In this document: positions 10,391 to 18,707 of the stretch, piece by piece | Numbering within the stretch: the first letter of the stretch is position 1 | Layout: every line of letters begins with the position of its first letter | Program-made: the position numbers and the translations under genes | Notes under the pieces: generated by a model | Seen by the model: the letters and a program-made list of their open reading frames with translations, nothing else | What the model was told of the DNA's origin: nothing | Database searches by the model: none | Assembly: GCA_007376185.1 (NCBI GenBank) | Contig: VMFS01000005.1 | Span: 1 to 46,617, forward strand | Source: Parcubacteria group bacterium Gr01-1014_30 | GTDB lineage: Bacteria > Patescibacteriota > Minisyncoccia > Minisyncoccales > 2-12-FULL-40-12 | Length of the DNA stretch: 46,617 bases | Direction of reading: 5' to 3'

Positions 10391-10776
10391 ACAAACTGAA
10401 TATGAAACAGAAAATCTTGATGATAGAAGACGACCATTTTTTACGGAAAGTTTATCGAGACAAGTTAATTAGGGAAGGTTTTGATTTTATTGAAGCAACC
10501 AATGGCATTGAGGGGACAAATAAAATTATTTCTGAGAAACCAGACCTGGTTTTATTAGATTTAATTTTGCCCAAAAAAAATGGCTTTGACGTATTAATTG
10601 ATGTGAAGAGGAATAAAGAGACCGCTAACATTCCGGTTATTATCCTTTCCAACCTGGGTCAGGAGTCAGATGTAAAGAGAGGACTCTCTTTGGGGGCAAA
10701 GGATTATTTAATTAAGCCGGAAGTTGGTCTCTCTCAAGTGATAGCAAAAGTGAAAGAATGGTTAGTTAGAAAGTGA
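10387..10776 (+). CDS. CheY-like response regulator
   Basis: ILMIEDDHFLRKVY, DLVLLDLILPKKNG, K at IKP. Confidence 0.9.
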   Translation: MNKLNMKQKILMIEDDHFLRKVYRDKLIREGFDFIEATNGIEGTNKIISEKPDLVLLDLILPKKNGFDVLIDVKRNKETANIPVIILSNLGQESDVKRGLSLGAKDYLIKPEVGLSQVIAKVKEWLVRK

Positions 10777-10782
10777 TTTTCA

Positions 10783-12468
10783 ATGAAAGTAGATATTGAA
10801 GGTCTTAAAAAAATTTTGGTGGATTCAAATTTAATTTCTGAAAGGGATTTTAATTTGGCGACAAAGGAAGCCAAAGAGCAGAAGAAATCCCTGCAAGATT
10901 TAGTTGTTGAAAAAGATTTAATTTCTGACGAAGAACTCGGTCAGTTAATTGCTGACCAAATTGGCTTTCCTTATATCAACCTTAGCAAGGCCAAGGTACC
11001 AAAAGAAATTTTAGAAATTGTTCCCGAGCTGGTTGCTAGAGAACAAAAAATTATCGCCTTTGACAGGACCCAAGAGGGTTTAAAATTGGCAATGGCCAAC
11101 CCCGAGAATTTAGAGATAAGAGAATTTATTGAAAGAAAAAGCGGCGAAAGAGTCATACCTTATTTTGCCACCTCAAAAGATATTGAAGATGTTTTAAAGT
11201 TTTATAAGAAGGGAATCAGAGTAGAACTGGAAAAATTGGTAGGCAGAACTTTAAAAGAAGTTGAGCAAAAAACAAAAACGTCCGAAGAGCTCCAGCTGCC
11301 AGTTATTAAAATTACGGAACTAATTTTAAATTATGGTTATGAAAACCGAGCTTCGGATATTCATTTGGAACCCTACAAAAATAAAACAATCTTGCGGTAT
11401 CGAATCGACGGAGTGCTGCACGATGTTTTGACCTTGCCAAAATTTTGCCACGATCTTTTGGTCTCGCGAATTAAAATTCTCGCCAAACTGAGAACCGATA
11501 TCCACGAGATAGCTCAAGATGGCCATTTTTCTTTTGAGGTTCCTGCCGAAAAAGTTGATGTTAGGGTTTCAGTGGTGCCGATTGAAGAAGGCGAGAAAGT
11601 GGTTTTGAGATTACTTTCTGAGCGTGTCCGTAAATACGATCTTGAAGATTTGGGACTGCTGGAGGAACACGCCAAAATTATTAGAAGGAATATTAAAAAA
11701 CCCTGGGGAATGACTTTAATTTCGGGTCCGGCGGGCTCTGGGAAAACTACCACCTTATACGCGGTCTTGAAAATTTTAAATACCAGAAACGTTAACATTA
11801 TGACGATTGAAGACCCGATAGAATATGACATAGAAGGGGTTAATCAAATTCAGGTCAACCCAAAGACCAATTTAACTTTTGCCGAAGGTTTAAAAGCAAT
11901 TGTTAGACAAAATCCGGATATTATTATGGTTGGCGAAGTCAGAGACATAGAAACAGCCAAATTAACGGTCAATGCCGCTATGACCGGCCACCTGGTTTTA
12001 TCAACTTTTCATGCCATAGATTCTTCCACCACTTTGCCGCGCCTATCCGACATGGGGACAGAGCCTTTTCTAATTACCTCAACAGTAAACCTGATCATCT
12101 CTCAAAGATTGGTTCGCAAAATTTGTCCCAAATGCATTGAGAGTCATAAAGAATCTTTCTCAGAAATAGCCAAGCTTTTGGGAAGAGATTTAACTCTCAA
12201 ACCAAAAACAAAGGATGAAACTTGGCTTTTTAAAGGTCGGGGTTGCCCTCTTTGTCAAAAGACCGGCTATTTTGGCAGGACAGGTATTTTTGAAACCCTG
12301 GAAATGCAAGAGCCAATAAAAAAATTGGTTATGACCAAAGCCAATGCCGATCAAATTAGAAAGGCAGCCCGAAGCCTCGGAATGAGAACAATGATTGAAG
12401 ACGGTTTTGAAAAAGTTGAAAGAGGCATCACCACCTTGGAGGAAGTTTTAAGAGCCATTAAAGAATAA
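10783..12468 (+). CDS. pilB: Type IV pilus assembly ATPase PilB/GspE
   Basis: Walker A GPAGSGKTTTLYA, Walker B IIMVGEVRD, tetracysteine motif CPKC/CPLC. Confidence 0.93.
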   Translation: MKVDIEGLKKILVDSNLISERDFNLATKEAKEQKKSLQDLVVEKDLISDEELGQLIADQIGFPYINLSKAKVPKEILEIVPELVAREQKIIAFDRTQEGLKLAMANPENLEIREFIERKSGERVIPYFATSKDIEDVLKFYKKGIRVELEKLVGRTLKEVEQKTKTSEELQLPVIKITELILNYGYENRASDIHLEPYKNKTILRYRIDGVLHDVLTLPKFCHDLLVSRIKILAKLRTDIHEIAQDGHFSFEVPAEKVDVRVSVVPIEEGEKVVLRLLSERVRKYDLEDLGLLEEHAKIIRRNIKKPWGMTLISGPAGSGKTTTLYAVLKILNTRNVNIMTIEDPIEYDIEGVNQIQVNPKTNLTFAEGLKAIVRQNPDIIMVGEVRDIETAKLTVNAAMTGHLVLSTFHAIDSSTTLPRLSDMGTEPFLITSTVNLIISQRLVRKICPKCIESHKESFSEIAKLLGRDLTLKPKTKDETWLFKGRGCPLCQKTGYFGRTGIFETLEMQEPIKKLVMTKANADQIRKAARSLGMRTMIEDGFEKVERGITTLEEVLRAIKE

Positions 12469-12473
12469 TATGA

Positions 12474-12654
12474 ACCCCGTTCGCTGCAGCTCCGCTGCAT
12501 CTCACGCCTCGGATTTCGTCCTCGGCGTTAGAAGTCCTTGGCAGAAAAAATTGCGAAGAAAATTTTTTCTGCGCAGGACAGACGGGGTATAATCAATAAA
12601 CAATGTCTGTCTGAAATTAGTTTTCACTATATAAGGGCAGACTTCTAACGGGGT
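12474..12654. repeat. Complex nested palindrome between pilB and pilC
   Basis: ACCCCGTT/AACGGGGT, GTTAGAAGTC/GACTTCTAAC, GCAGAAAAAATT/AATTTTTTCTGC, GACAGAC/GTCTGTC. Confidence 0.75.
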
Positions 12655-13693
12655 GAAAGAGGAAGTAATATTTTTTACTGAACACTTATCTTTGATGCTT
12701 AAAGGAGGCGTCCCCATTGTTGAAGTTTTGGAAACGTTAAAGAGCGGAATCAAATCGGAATCTTTCAGAAGAGTTCTTGACGATATTTCGAAAAGTATTT
12801 TAGAAGGGAAGAGTTTGTATTGGGCCCTGGGCCGCCATAGCAAAATTTTTGATCAATTTTATATCAGCATAATCAGGATTAGTGAAGAATCGGGAAGTTT
12901 AGAAGAAAACTTAAAGTATCTATCACAGAAACTTCGCCGTGACAACGAGATGAAGAAAAAAGTTAAGGGAGCTTTGATCTATCCAGCAATAATTGTTTTT
13001 CTAGCTCTGGTTATTACTTTTACCACCACTCTTTTTATTTTGCCGAAAATTACCAATCTTTTTCAGTTTTTAGAAATTGATTTGCCGTTGGCAACTAAAA
13101 TTTTAATTTCAGCTACCGTTTTTTTTCAAAAATACTGGCTTTTCATTTTAGTCGGGATAATCGCGAGTTTTGTAATTTTAGGATTTCTGCGAAGGTTAAA
13201 GCTGTTTAAACTTTATTTTGACAAGATAAGTTTATTTTTACCCTTGTTTGGTCCAATCATGAAAAATTTTAATTTACTCTTTCTTTCAAGAACCCTTTTT
13301 ACGCTTTTGAAAAGCGGAGTGCCGTTAATTCAAGCCCTAAGAATATGTGCTGAAACCGTTCCCAACGAGACCTATAAAAGAAATTTGCTTTCGGTGAAAT
13401 TGACAGTGGAGAGAGGAGAGAAAATTAGCAGCGGGTTAGAAAAATTTTCCAAAATTTTCCCGCCCGTTTTTTTCCAAATGGTTTTAGTTGGGGAAAGGTC
13501 GGGAACACTGGAAGAAAGTTTGCTTTATTTGGCTGAATATTATGAAGAAGAGACCGACGCAACCTTAAAAAATCTTTCCAATATTTTAGAACCAGCTCTG
13601 TTAATTTTGGTTGGCATTTTTGTTGCTTTTGTAGCCATAGCCGTTATTGTTCCAATCTATAAATTTACCGGTCAACTACGGTTTCGTCAGTAA
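12653..13693 (+). CDS. pilC: Type IV pilus inner-membrane protein PilC/GspF (GTG start)
   Basis: Duplicated GspF-type domain and TM segments. Confidence 0.88.
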   Translation: MKEEVIFFTEHLSLMLKGGVPIVEVLETLKSGIKSESFRRVLDDISKSILEGKSLYWALGRHSKIFDQFYISIIRISEESGSLEENLKYLSQKLRRDNEMKKKVKGALIYPAIIVFLALVITFTTTLFILPKITNLFQFLEIDLPLATKILISATVFFQKYWLFILVGIIASFVILGFLRRLKLFKLYFDKISLFLPLFGPIMKNFNLLFLSRTLFTLLKSGVPLIQALRICAETVPNETYKRNLLSVKLTVERGEKISSGLEKFSKIFPPVFFQMVLVGERSGTLEESLLYLAEYYEEETDATLKNLSNILEPALLILVGIFVAFVAIAVIVPIYKFTGQLRFRQ

Positions 13694-13696
13694 TCA

Positions 13697-14137
13697 ATGC
13701 CCAATAATCAACCTGGTTTTACTTTGTTTGAAATTTTATTGGCAGTGGCAATTCTAGCTATTTTAATTTCTATAACCATCCCGCTTGGTTTAGATTTTTA
13801 TAAAAGTCAACAGTTAGAAGCTAATACTCAGGGAATTTTACAGACCTTAAGAAGAGCTCAATCAAAGGCCATGTCAGCTGAGTTAGACTTTCCTTGGGGT
13901 GTATATTTAACCAACGATAATTATATTCTATTCAGGGGCAGCTCTTATGCGTCTCGCGACTCCCAATATGATGAAGTTTTTGATTTGCCCTTAACCATTA
14001 GCTTATCAGGCATTTCAGAGATCGTCTTTTCCAAACTGGAAGGAAGACCAAATGTTACCGGAGATATTATTTTGAGTAGCAGTTTGGATGTTATGACAAT
14101 AAACATAAACGAGGCGGGAAGAGTAAACCTTCAGTGA
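13697..14137 (+). CDS. Type IV pilin-like / GspH-like protein
   Basis: Prepilin N-terminus PGFTLFEILLAVAILAILISI. Confidence 0.8.
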   Translation: MPNNQPGFTLFEILLAVAILAILISITIPLGLDFYKSQQLEANTQGILQTLRRAQSKAMSAELDFPWGVYLTNDNYILFRGSSYASRDSQYDEVFDLPLTISLSGISEIVFSKLEGRPNVTGDIILSSSLDVMTININEAGRVNLQ

Positions 14138-15009
14138 CGATGCTGGAAAAAGGACAATCACTTTTAGAATTAATATTGGCAATGGGGATTTTTGTGACCG
14201 TTATTGCCGGCTTGAGTTTTTTTGTCTTAGACAGCTATATTACAGGCCGTCTATCTTATGAAATTAGTAAGGCGGATTTTTTAGCTCAAGAAGGCTTGGA
14301 GGCGGCAAGATCAATAAGGGATAATAATTTTAATGATTTGGTTGCGGGTAGCCACGGACTAACAATTACCCTTGGGCGCTGGACTTTCCAGGGAACCCAA
14401 GAAGATGTTTCCAGCCAGCTGACGCAGGGGATAAGACAAATTCAAATTGAAAATATTGATTCTGATACAAGAAGAGTTACCTCAAGCGTAGCTTGGCTAT
14501 TTAGCGAAGGAAGAAATCAAGAAGTTGAGCTGGTTAGCTATTTGACAAACTGGCAGAAAACTTCTGGCGTTGAAATAAGAAAACCAACTGTTCATAACGA
14601 CCCGTCGCCCAGAAGAACCACCAATGCCGGTAACGCTTATGACTACCCGGACGGAACCACCTTTGCTACAACTAACTATGGCGTTAACAAGAACCCCTCA
14701 ATTACCTTTTACAATTGGCAACTACCAACCCAAGCCTACAACTCTTTAGTCCTAAATTATAGATATCATGCCGGTCAAGCTGCCAACGACCGATATGCTA
14801 TTGCTTATTCAACCACTGGTTGCGCCGGAACTTTCACCAACTTGATTTCTCCGACTTCCTCGGGAGCTCCAGATACTACGGTTTCAGTTATTTTGGACGC
14901 CAGCCAGAATTTGTCTTTGCTTTGTTTGAAAATCTATTCAACGAGAACCGGGTCGTCTGATAACGCGAATCTTTACACCAGAGACATTTGGACTGAAGGA
15001 AGTTTTTAA
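14134..15009 (+). CDS. Pilin-like protein with large C-terminal beta-rich domain
   Basis: GQSLLELILAMGIFVTVIAGLSFFV hydrophobic N-terminus; about 150 aa extra C-terminal region. Confidence 0.65.
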   Translation: MTMLEKGQSLLELILAMGIFVTVIAGLSFFVLDSYITGRLSYEISKADFLAQEGLEAARSIRDNNFNDLVAGSHGLTITLGRWTFQGTQEDVSSQLTQGIRQIQIENIDSDTRRVTSSVAWLFSEGRNQEVELVSYLTNWQKTSGVEIRKPTVHNDPSPRRTTNAGNAYDYPDGTTFATTNYGVNKNPSITFYNWQLPTQAYNSLVLNYRYHAGQAANDRYAIAYSTTGCAGTFTNLISPTSSGAPDTTVSVILDASQNLSLLCLKIYSTRTGSSDNANLYTRDIWTEGSF

Positions 15010-15010
15010 A

Positions 15011-15628
15011 ATGGAAACCCCGCCCTTTCTCCACTCAAGACTTCAGGTTAGTCAACCGCGTAAGGCGAAGCCGCCTATCGGCTTTGGCTATATATTACCT
15101 CAAGCTATCAGTGGAGAAAGGGCGGGGTTTACCTTAGTTGAACTTTTGATTTATACTGGAATTGTTGGCTCAATTTTAGTTGTGACTACCGGATTTTTAT
15201 GGAATATCGTTTTTGGCAGTATCAAAGAAACCGCTTATCAAGAGGTTCAGCAAAATGGAAGATTTGTTCTATTGAAAATGACTCAAGAGATTAAAAAGGC
15301 CTCGGCAATAAACAGCCCCATACCAGGTTCTTCTTTGAGCACCCTTTCTTTGGCCATGGCTAGCAGTTCTTTAAACCCTACAGCGTTTGACGTAATTGGC
15401 GGACGTTTGAGAATTACTCAAGGCAGCAGCAGCCCTTATTACTTAACCAGCGATTTGGTAACTGTAAGCAACATTCAATTCAGCAATCTTTCGTATCCTG
15501 CCACCCCAGGCGCAGTTAGAGTTGAAATGACCATTGAATATATCAATCCCGAAGCAAGAAGCGAGTATCAAGCGGTGATTGATTTAGTTTCTACGGTTTC
15601 TTTGGTTCCTGGGGGAGCCCAACCTTAG
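15011..15628 (+). CDS. Prepilin-type protein with unusually long leader
   Basis: GFTLVELLIYTGIVGSILVV preceded by about 40 aa encoded by a palindrome. Confidence 0.7.
   Translation: METPPFLHSRLQVSQPRKAKPPIGFGYILPQAISGERAGFTLVELLIYTGIVGSILVVTTGFLWNIVFGSIKETAYQEVQQNGRFVLLKMTQEIKKASAINSPIPGSSLSTLSLAMASSSLNPTAFDVIGGRLRITQGSSSPYYLTSDLVTVSNIQFSNLSYPATPGAVRVEMTIEYINPEARSEYQAVIDLVSTVSLVPGGAQP
15015..15130. repeat. Nested palindrome with perfect 21-bp outer arms
   Basis: AAACCCCGCCCTTTCTCCACT (15015-15035) / AGTGGAGAAAGGGCGGGGTTT (15110-15130), inner GGTTagtcAACC and AAGCCGcctatCGGCTT. Confidence 0.93.
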
Positions 15629-15641
15629 TTTCAAAGTTTTT

Positions 15642-16022
15642 ATGCAAAATCGCGGTTTCATAGCTTTAATAACGATTTTAATGGTTTCTGCCGTTGCCTT
15701 GCTAATTGGTTCAGGCCTAAGTTTTCTTAGTATTGGCGAAGCTAAAATGAGTTTACAGAAAAATAAATCTTCCCAAGCCCATTATTTAGTTACAGCTTGC
15801 GTTGAAGAAGCATTAATGAGGTTAAAAAACAACATCAATTATCCGGGAAATGAAATTATCAGCTTGGCTGAAGGTTCTTGCCAGGTTCTGCCCATTGTGG
15901 GCAATTGGACTCTAAGGGTTTCAGCCGATTACGCAAATCAAGTCAAGAAAGTGAGAGTTATAATCAACCAAGTTAATCCCAGTATGGAGATTTCTTCCTG
16001 GCAGGAGGTTGCTGATTTTTGA
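15642..16022 (+). CDS. PilX-like minor pilin/pilus protein
   Basis: MQNRGFIALITILMVSAVALLIGSGLSFLSIGEA. Confidence 0.6.
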   Translation: MQNRGFIALITILMVSAVALLIGSGLSFLSIGEAKMSLQKNKSSQAHYLVTACVEEALMRLKNNINYPGNEIISLAEGSCQVLPIVGNWTLRVSADYANQVKKVRVIINQVNPSMEISSWQEVADF

Positions 16023-16033
16023 GCAAGGCGAAA

Positions 16034-16134
16034 ACCCCACCCTCTATGCTGTTTGTTTTTTTCTAAAAAGGAATTAAAATACGTGTGGCGCTAACAAGTC
16101 CTCGCGGTAAAAATTACTGCTTAGAGGGCGGGGT
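16034..16134. repeat. Palindrome with 16-nt outer arms
   Basis: ACCCCACCCTCTATGC / GCTTAGAGGGCGGGGT (14/16), inner GTAAaaaTTAC. Confidence 0.75.
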
Positions 16135-16149
16135 GCTCACTGTGGTCGC

Positions 16150-17250
16150 ATGTTTAATTTTTTTGGTCGCAAACCTTTTGGGCTGGATATATCTGACTAT
16201 TCAATTGAGATGATTTCTTTGTCTGGCTCGCCAGAAAGTCCACGGCTGCTATCTATGGGCAGAGTAACCTTGGCAGCAGGCATAGTTGAAGATGGAGTTG
16301 TCCTCAATAAGGAAAAATTAAAAGAGCGCTTATTAATTTTGGTTGAAAAGCCGGAATTCGGTAAATTAAAAACCAGACAAATTATTTTCTCTTTGCCTGA
16401 GTCAAAAAGCTTCATTCACATTTTGCCAACGCCTCAGGTTGTCTTGGGGAGAAAAGAAAGGCAGGAAGTTGAGTCACAAATTGAAAGAATTTTCCCCTAC
16501 CCCTTGTCAGATCTTTACTTTGATTATAAAATAAGGCAAGGCGCCGCTTTTGCAGAAATTTTAGCTGTAGCCGCGCCCAAAAAAGTTGTTGATGATTACT
16601 TAGAGGTTTTCAGAAGCTGTCGGCTTTTACCAATTGCTTTAGAAATTGAATCGGAAAGCTTGACGCGCTCTTTGGTAAACGAAGCAGATAAACCATTTTT
16701 AATCGCCGATATTGGAGCCAGAACTACCAATTTTAGCGTTTTTGATGAAAATGGTTTAAGATTGAGTATTTCTCTGCCCGTTGCCGGCAATAGATTAACC
16801 CACATTTTGGCTGAAAAACTAAAGGTTTCTTGGCTCCAAGCAGAAAATCTTAAAAGAGAGGTTGGCCTTAATCCGGATTTAGAAAAAGGAAAAATCTTTT
16901 TAATTTTGCAAAAAGAAATCCAAAAAATAATTTCAGAGATTAAAAAAATTGATGACTACTTTCAAGAAAAAACCAAAAAAGAAATCAAGAAAATAGTTTT
17001 GGCCGGCGGTTCGGCTAACTTGCCCCGTTTAGCTGATTACTTAAGTGAAAATTTGGAGAAGCCAGCAATTGTTATTGACCCGTGGATTAACATAAATATT
17101 GACATTTTGCGCGGAAAAGAATATCTGAAAAAAGCCCTGTTGGTTGACCCCGTTCTTTACTCTAGCGCCATTGGTTCAGCTTTAAGAGGGTTGTTCGATC
17201 AACCTGAAGCAGCTGGCTTGAATTTACTTCCCAAAAGCCGAGAAAAATAA
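16150..17250 (+). CDS. pilM: Type IV pilus assembly protein PilM
   Basis: FGLDISDYSIEMISL, ADIGARTTNFSVF, VLAGGSANLPRLADYL actin-like motifs. Confidence 0.88.
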   Translation: MFNFFGRKPFGLDISDYSIEMISLSGSPESPRLLSMGRVTLAAGIVEDGVVLNKEKLKERLLILVEKPEFGKLKTRQIIFSLPESKSFIHILPTPQVVLGRKERQEVESQIERIFPYPLSDLYFDYKIRQGAAFAEILAVAAPKKVVDDYLEVFRSCRLLPIALEIESESLTRSLVNEADKPFLIADIGARTTNFSVFDENGLRLSISLPVAGNRLTHILAEKLKVSWLQAENLKREVGLNPDLEKGKIFLILQKEIQKIISEIKKIDDYFQEKTKKEIKKIVLAGGSANLPRLADYLSENLEKPAIVIDPWININIDILRGKEYLKKALLVDPVLYSSAIGSALRGLFDQPEAAGLNLLPKSREK

Positions 17251-17252
17251 AA

Positions 17253-17317
17253 CTCCGCACCTTTTCTGCACAGATTGCATTTCATCGCGCAAGGCGCGGC
17301 GCAGAAAAGGTGCGGAG
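17253..17317. repeat. Palindrome with perfect 17-bp arms
   Basis: CTCCGCACCTTTTCTGC / GCAGAAAAGGTGCGGAG, inner GCGCaagGCGC. Confidence 0.9.
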
Positions 17318-17358
17318 AAAGGTCGAAAACAATAAACTGTTAAGATATTTTTTAAATT

Positions 17359-17808
17359 ATGGCTCAGTTCTCAAAGGGGTTTACCTTAATTGAGCTTCTG
17401 ATTGTCATTGGAATTCTAGTAGTTTTGGTGGCTGCCAGCCTTATAGCCATTAATCCTTTTCGGCAGTTTGCCCAGGCTAATGACGCCAACCGTCAGGCCG
17501 GAATAACCAGTCTGATAAACGCAGTTTATCAAAACGTTATTGACAATCGGGGCGCCTTTGCTTGTGCGACAGCTATTCCTACGGTGGCGACCGTAATGGG
17601 TTCTGCCACAACATCAGGGCAATATAATATATGTTCTTGTATTGTCCCAAATTATATGGGAGCGCTGCCTTTTGACCCCCAAACCGGAAGCTACACCAGT
17701 TGCACGACTTACAATACCGCCTACACTATTCTCAGAGACGCTACTACTGGCAGAATTACCATTGCGGCACCTGCAGCTCAACTAAGCACAATTAGCATAA
17801 CCCGATAG
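17359..17808 (+). CDS. Type IV pilin / GspG-like prepilin (major pilin candidate)
   Basis: KGFTLIELLIVIGILVVLVAASLIAINPFRQF. Confidence 0.82.
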   Translation: MAQFSKGFTLIELLIVIGILVVLVAASLIAINPFRQFAQANDANRQAGITSLINAVYQNVIDNRGAFACATAIPTVATVMGSATTSGQYNICSCIVPNYMGALPFDPQTGSYTSCTTYNTAYTILRDATTGRITIAAPAAQLSTISITR

Positions 17809-17971
17809 GCGATTACTTGAAGAGTTGCCACAATAATAAAAGCATGCTCAAATATTCCTGTTACCAGCTAGGAAATTTTTTGTCTTTTCCTGCTACACAA
17901 GTAGGTTTGACAATGCAGTAAAAGTTTGTAAAGATTTACAGAAGGAATAAGACCCTGTGGATAAGTTGTTA

Positions 17972-17999
17972 TTGCAATCTTTTAATATGGGTTTATAAT
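17972..17999 (+). promoter_or_regulatory. Promoter TTGCAA -16- TATAAT upstream of the cohesin cluster
   Basis: Direct reading of boxes. Confidence 0.5.
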
Positions 18000-18039
18000 T
18001 AACCAATGGTCGAATATTAATATAAAAACATTAATAAAT

Positions 18040-18705
18040 ATGGAAGAAACAAACAAAAAATACGCGGTGAGCAACAATTCCAGCAATCGCAGTTGGTATA
18101 ACAGTTGGCATGGTAGCGCTCAACATGCTTTGATCCATTGGGGTATTTTTCTGATTATTGCCGCGCTAGCTTGGTCCATAGTTCAGGGTAGAGTATGGAA
18201 TTGGGTGTTTAGTTTAAGCGCGCCAGAGCCAATAGTGCGCTTGGTTAAATCCAGCGCCCAACTCTTGCTGGATCCCCAAACCACGGCCGTTACCGAAGGA
18301 GAAACATTCTCAGTAGACATAACGCTGGATAGCGGCCAAGGTGGCGTAGACGGCGTGGATATTTATTCCTTGAATTACGACCCAAGCTTGCTGCAAGTTG
18401 TGGACAGCGATCCGGAAAAACCAGGAGTCCAGATAGTGCCCGGCGACGTCTTGCCGGTTAATGTCTACAACTCTGTTGACACAAAAGCTGGTAATATTAA
18501 ATTTTCGCAGTTGACGAACCCCGGCACTACTTTTACCGGTCGCGGTGTTTTGGCCACAATTCCTTTTAAAGCGCTGTCTGCCGGTATTGCGTATCTTACT
18601 TTTGACTTTGTCAAAGGCAGCACAGTTGATAGCAATGTGGCTTACGCCGGAAAAGACCGCTTGGATCGCGTAACTGAAGGCGTTTACACGATTATTCCAA
18701 AATAA
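18040..18705 (+). CDS. Membrane-anchored cohesin-like domain protein
   Basis: N-terminal TM; VTEGETFSVDITLDSGQGGVDGVDIYSLNYDPSLLQVVD...FDFVKGSTVDSNVA. Confidence 0.75.
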   Translation: MEETNKKYAVSNNSSNRSWYNSWHGSAQHALIHWGIFLIIAALAWSIVQGRVWNWVFSLSAPEPIVRLVKSSAQLLLDPQTTAVTEGETFSVDITLDSGQGGVDGVDIYSLNYDPSLLQVVDSDPEKPGVQIVPGDVLPVNVYNSVDTKAGNIKFSQLTNPGTTFTGRGVLATIPFKALSAGIAYLTFDFVKGSTVDSNVAYAGKDRLDRVTEGVYTIIPK

Positions 18706-18707
18706 AC

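Noticed and set aside
17253-17317. Intrinsic terminator after pilM
   Set aside because: Strong stem but no following T-run and a multi-part interior; grouped with palindromic elements instead.
17956-17964. TGTGGATAA, exact reverse complement of the DnaA box TTATCCACA
   Set aside because: Single box, no cluster or dnaA/dnaN context; likely chance.
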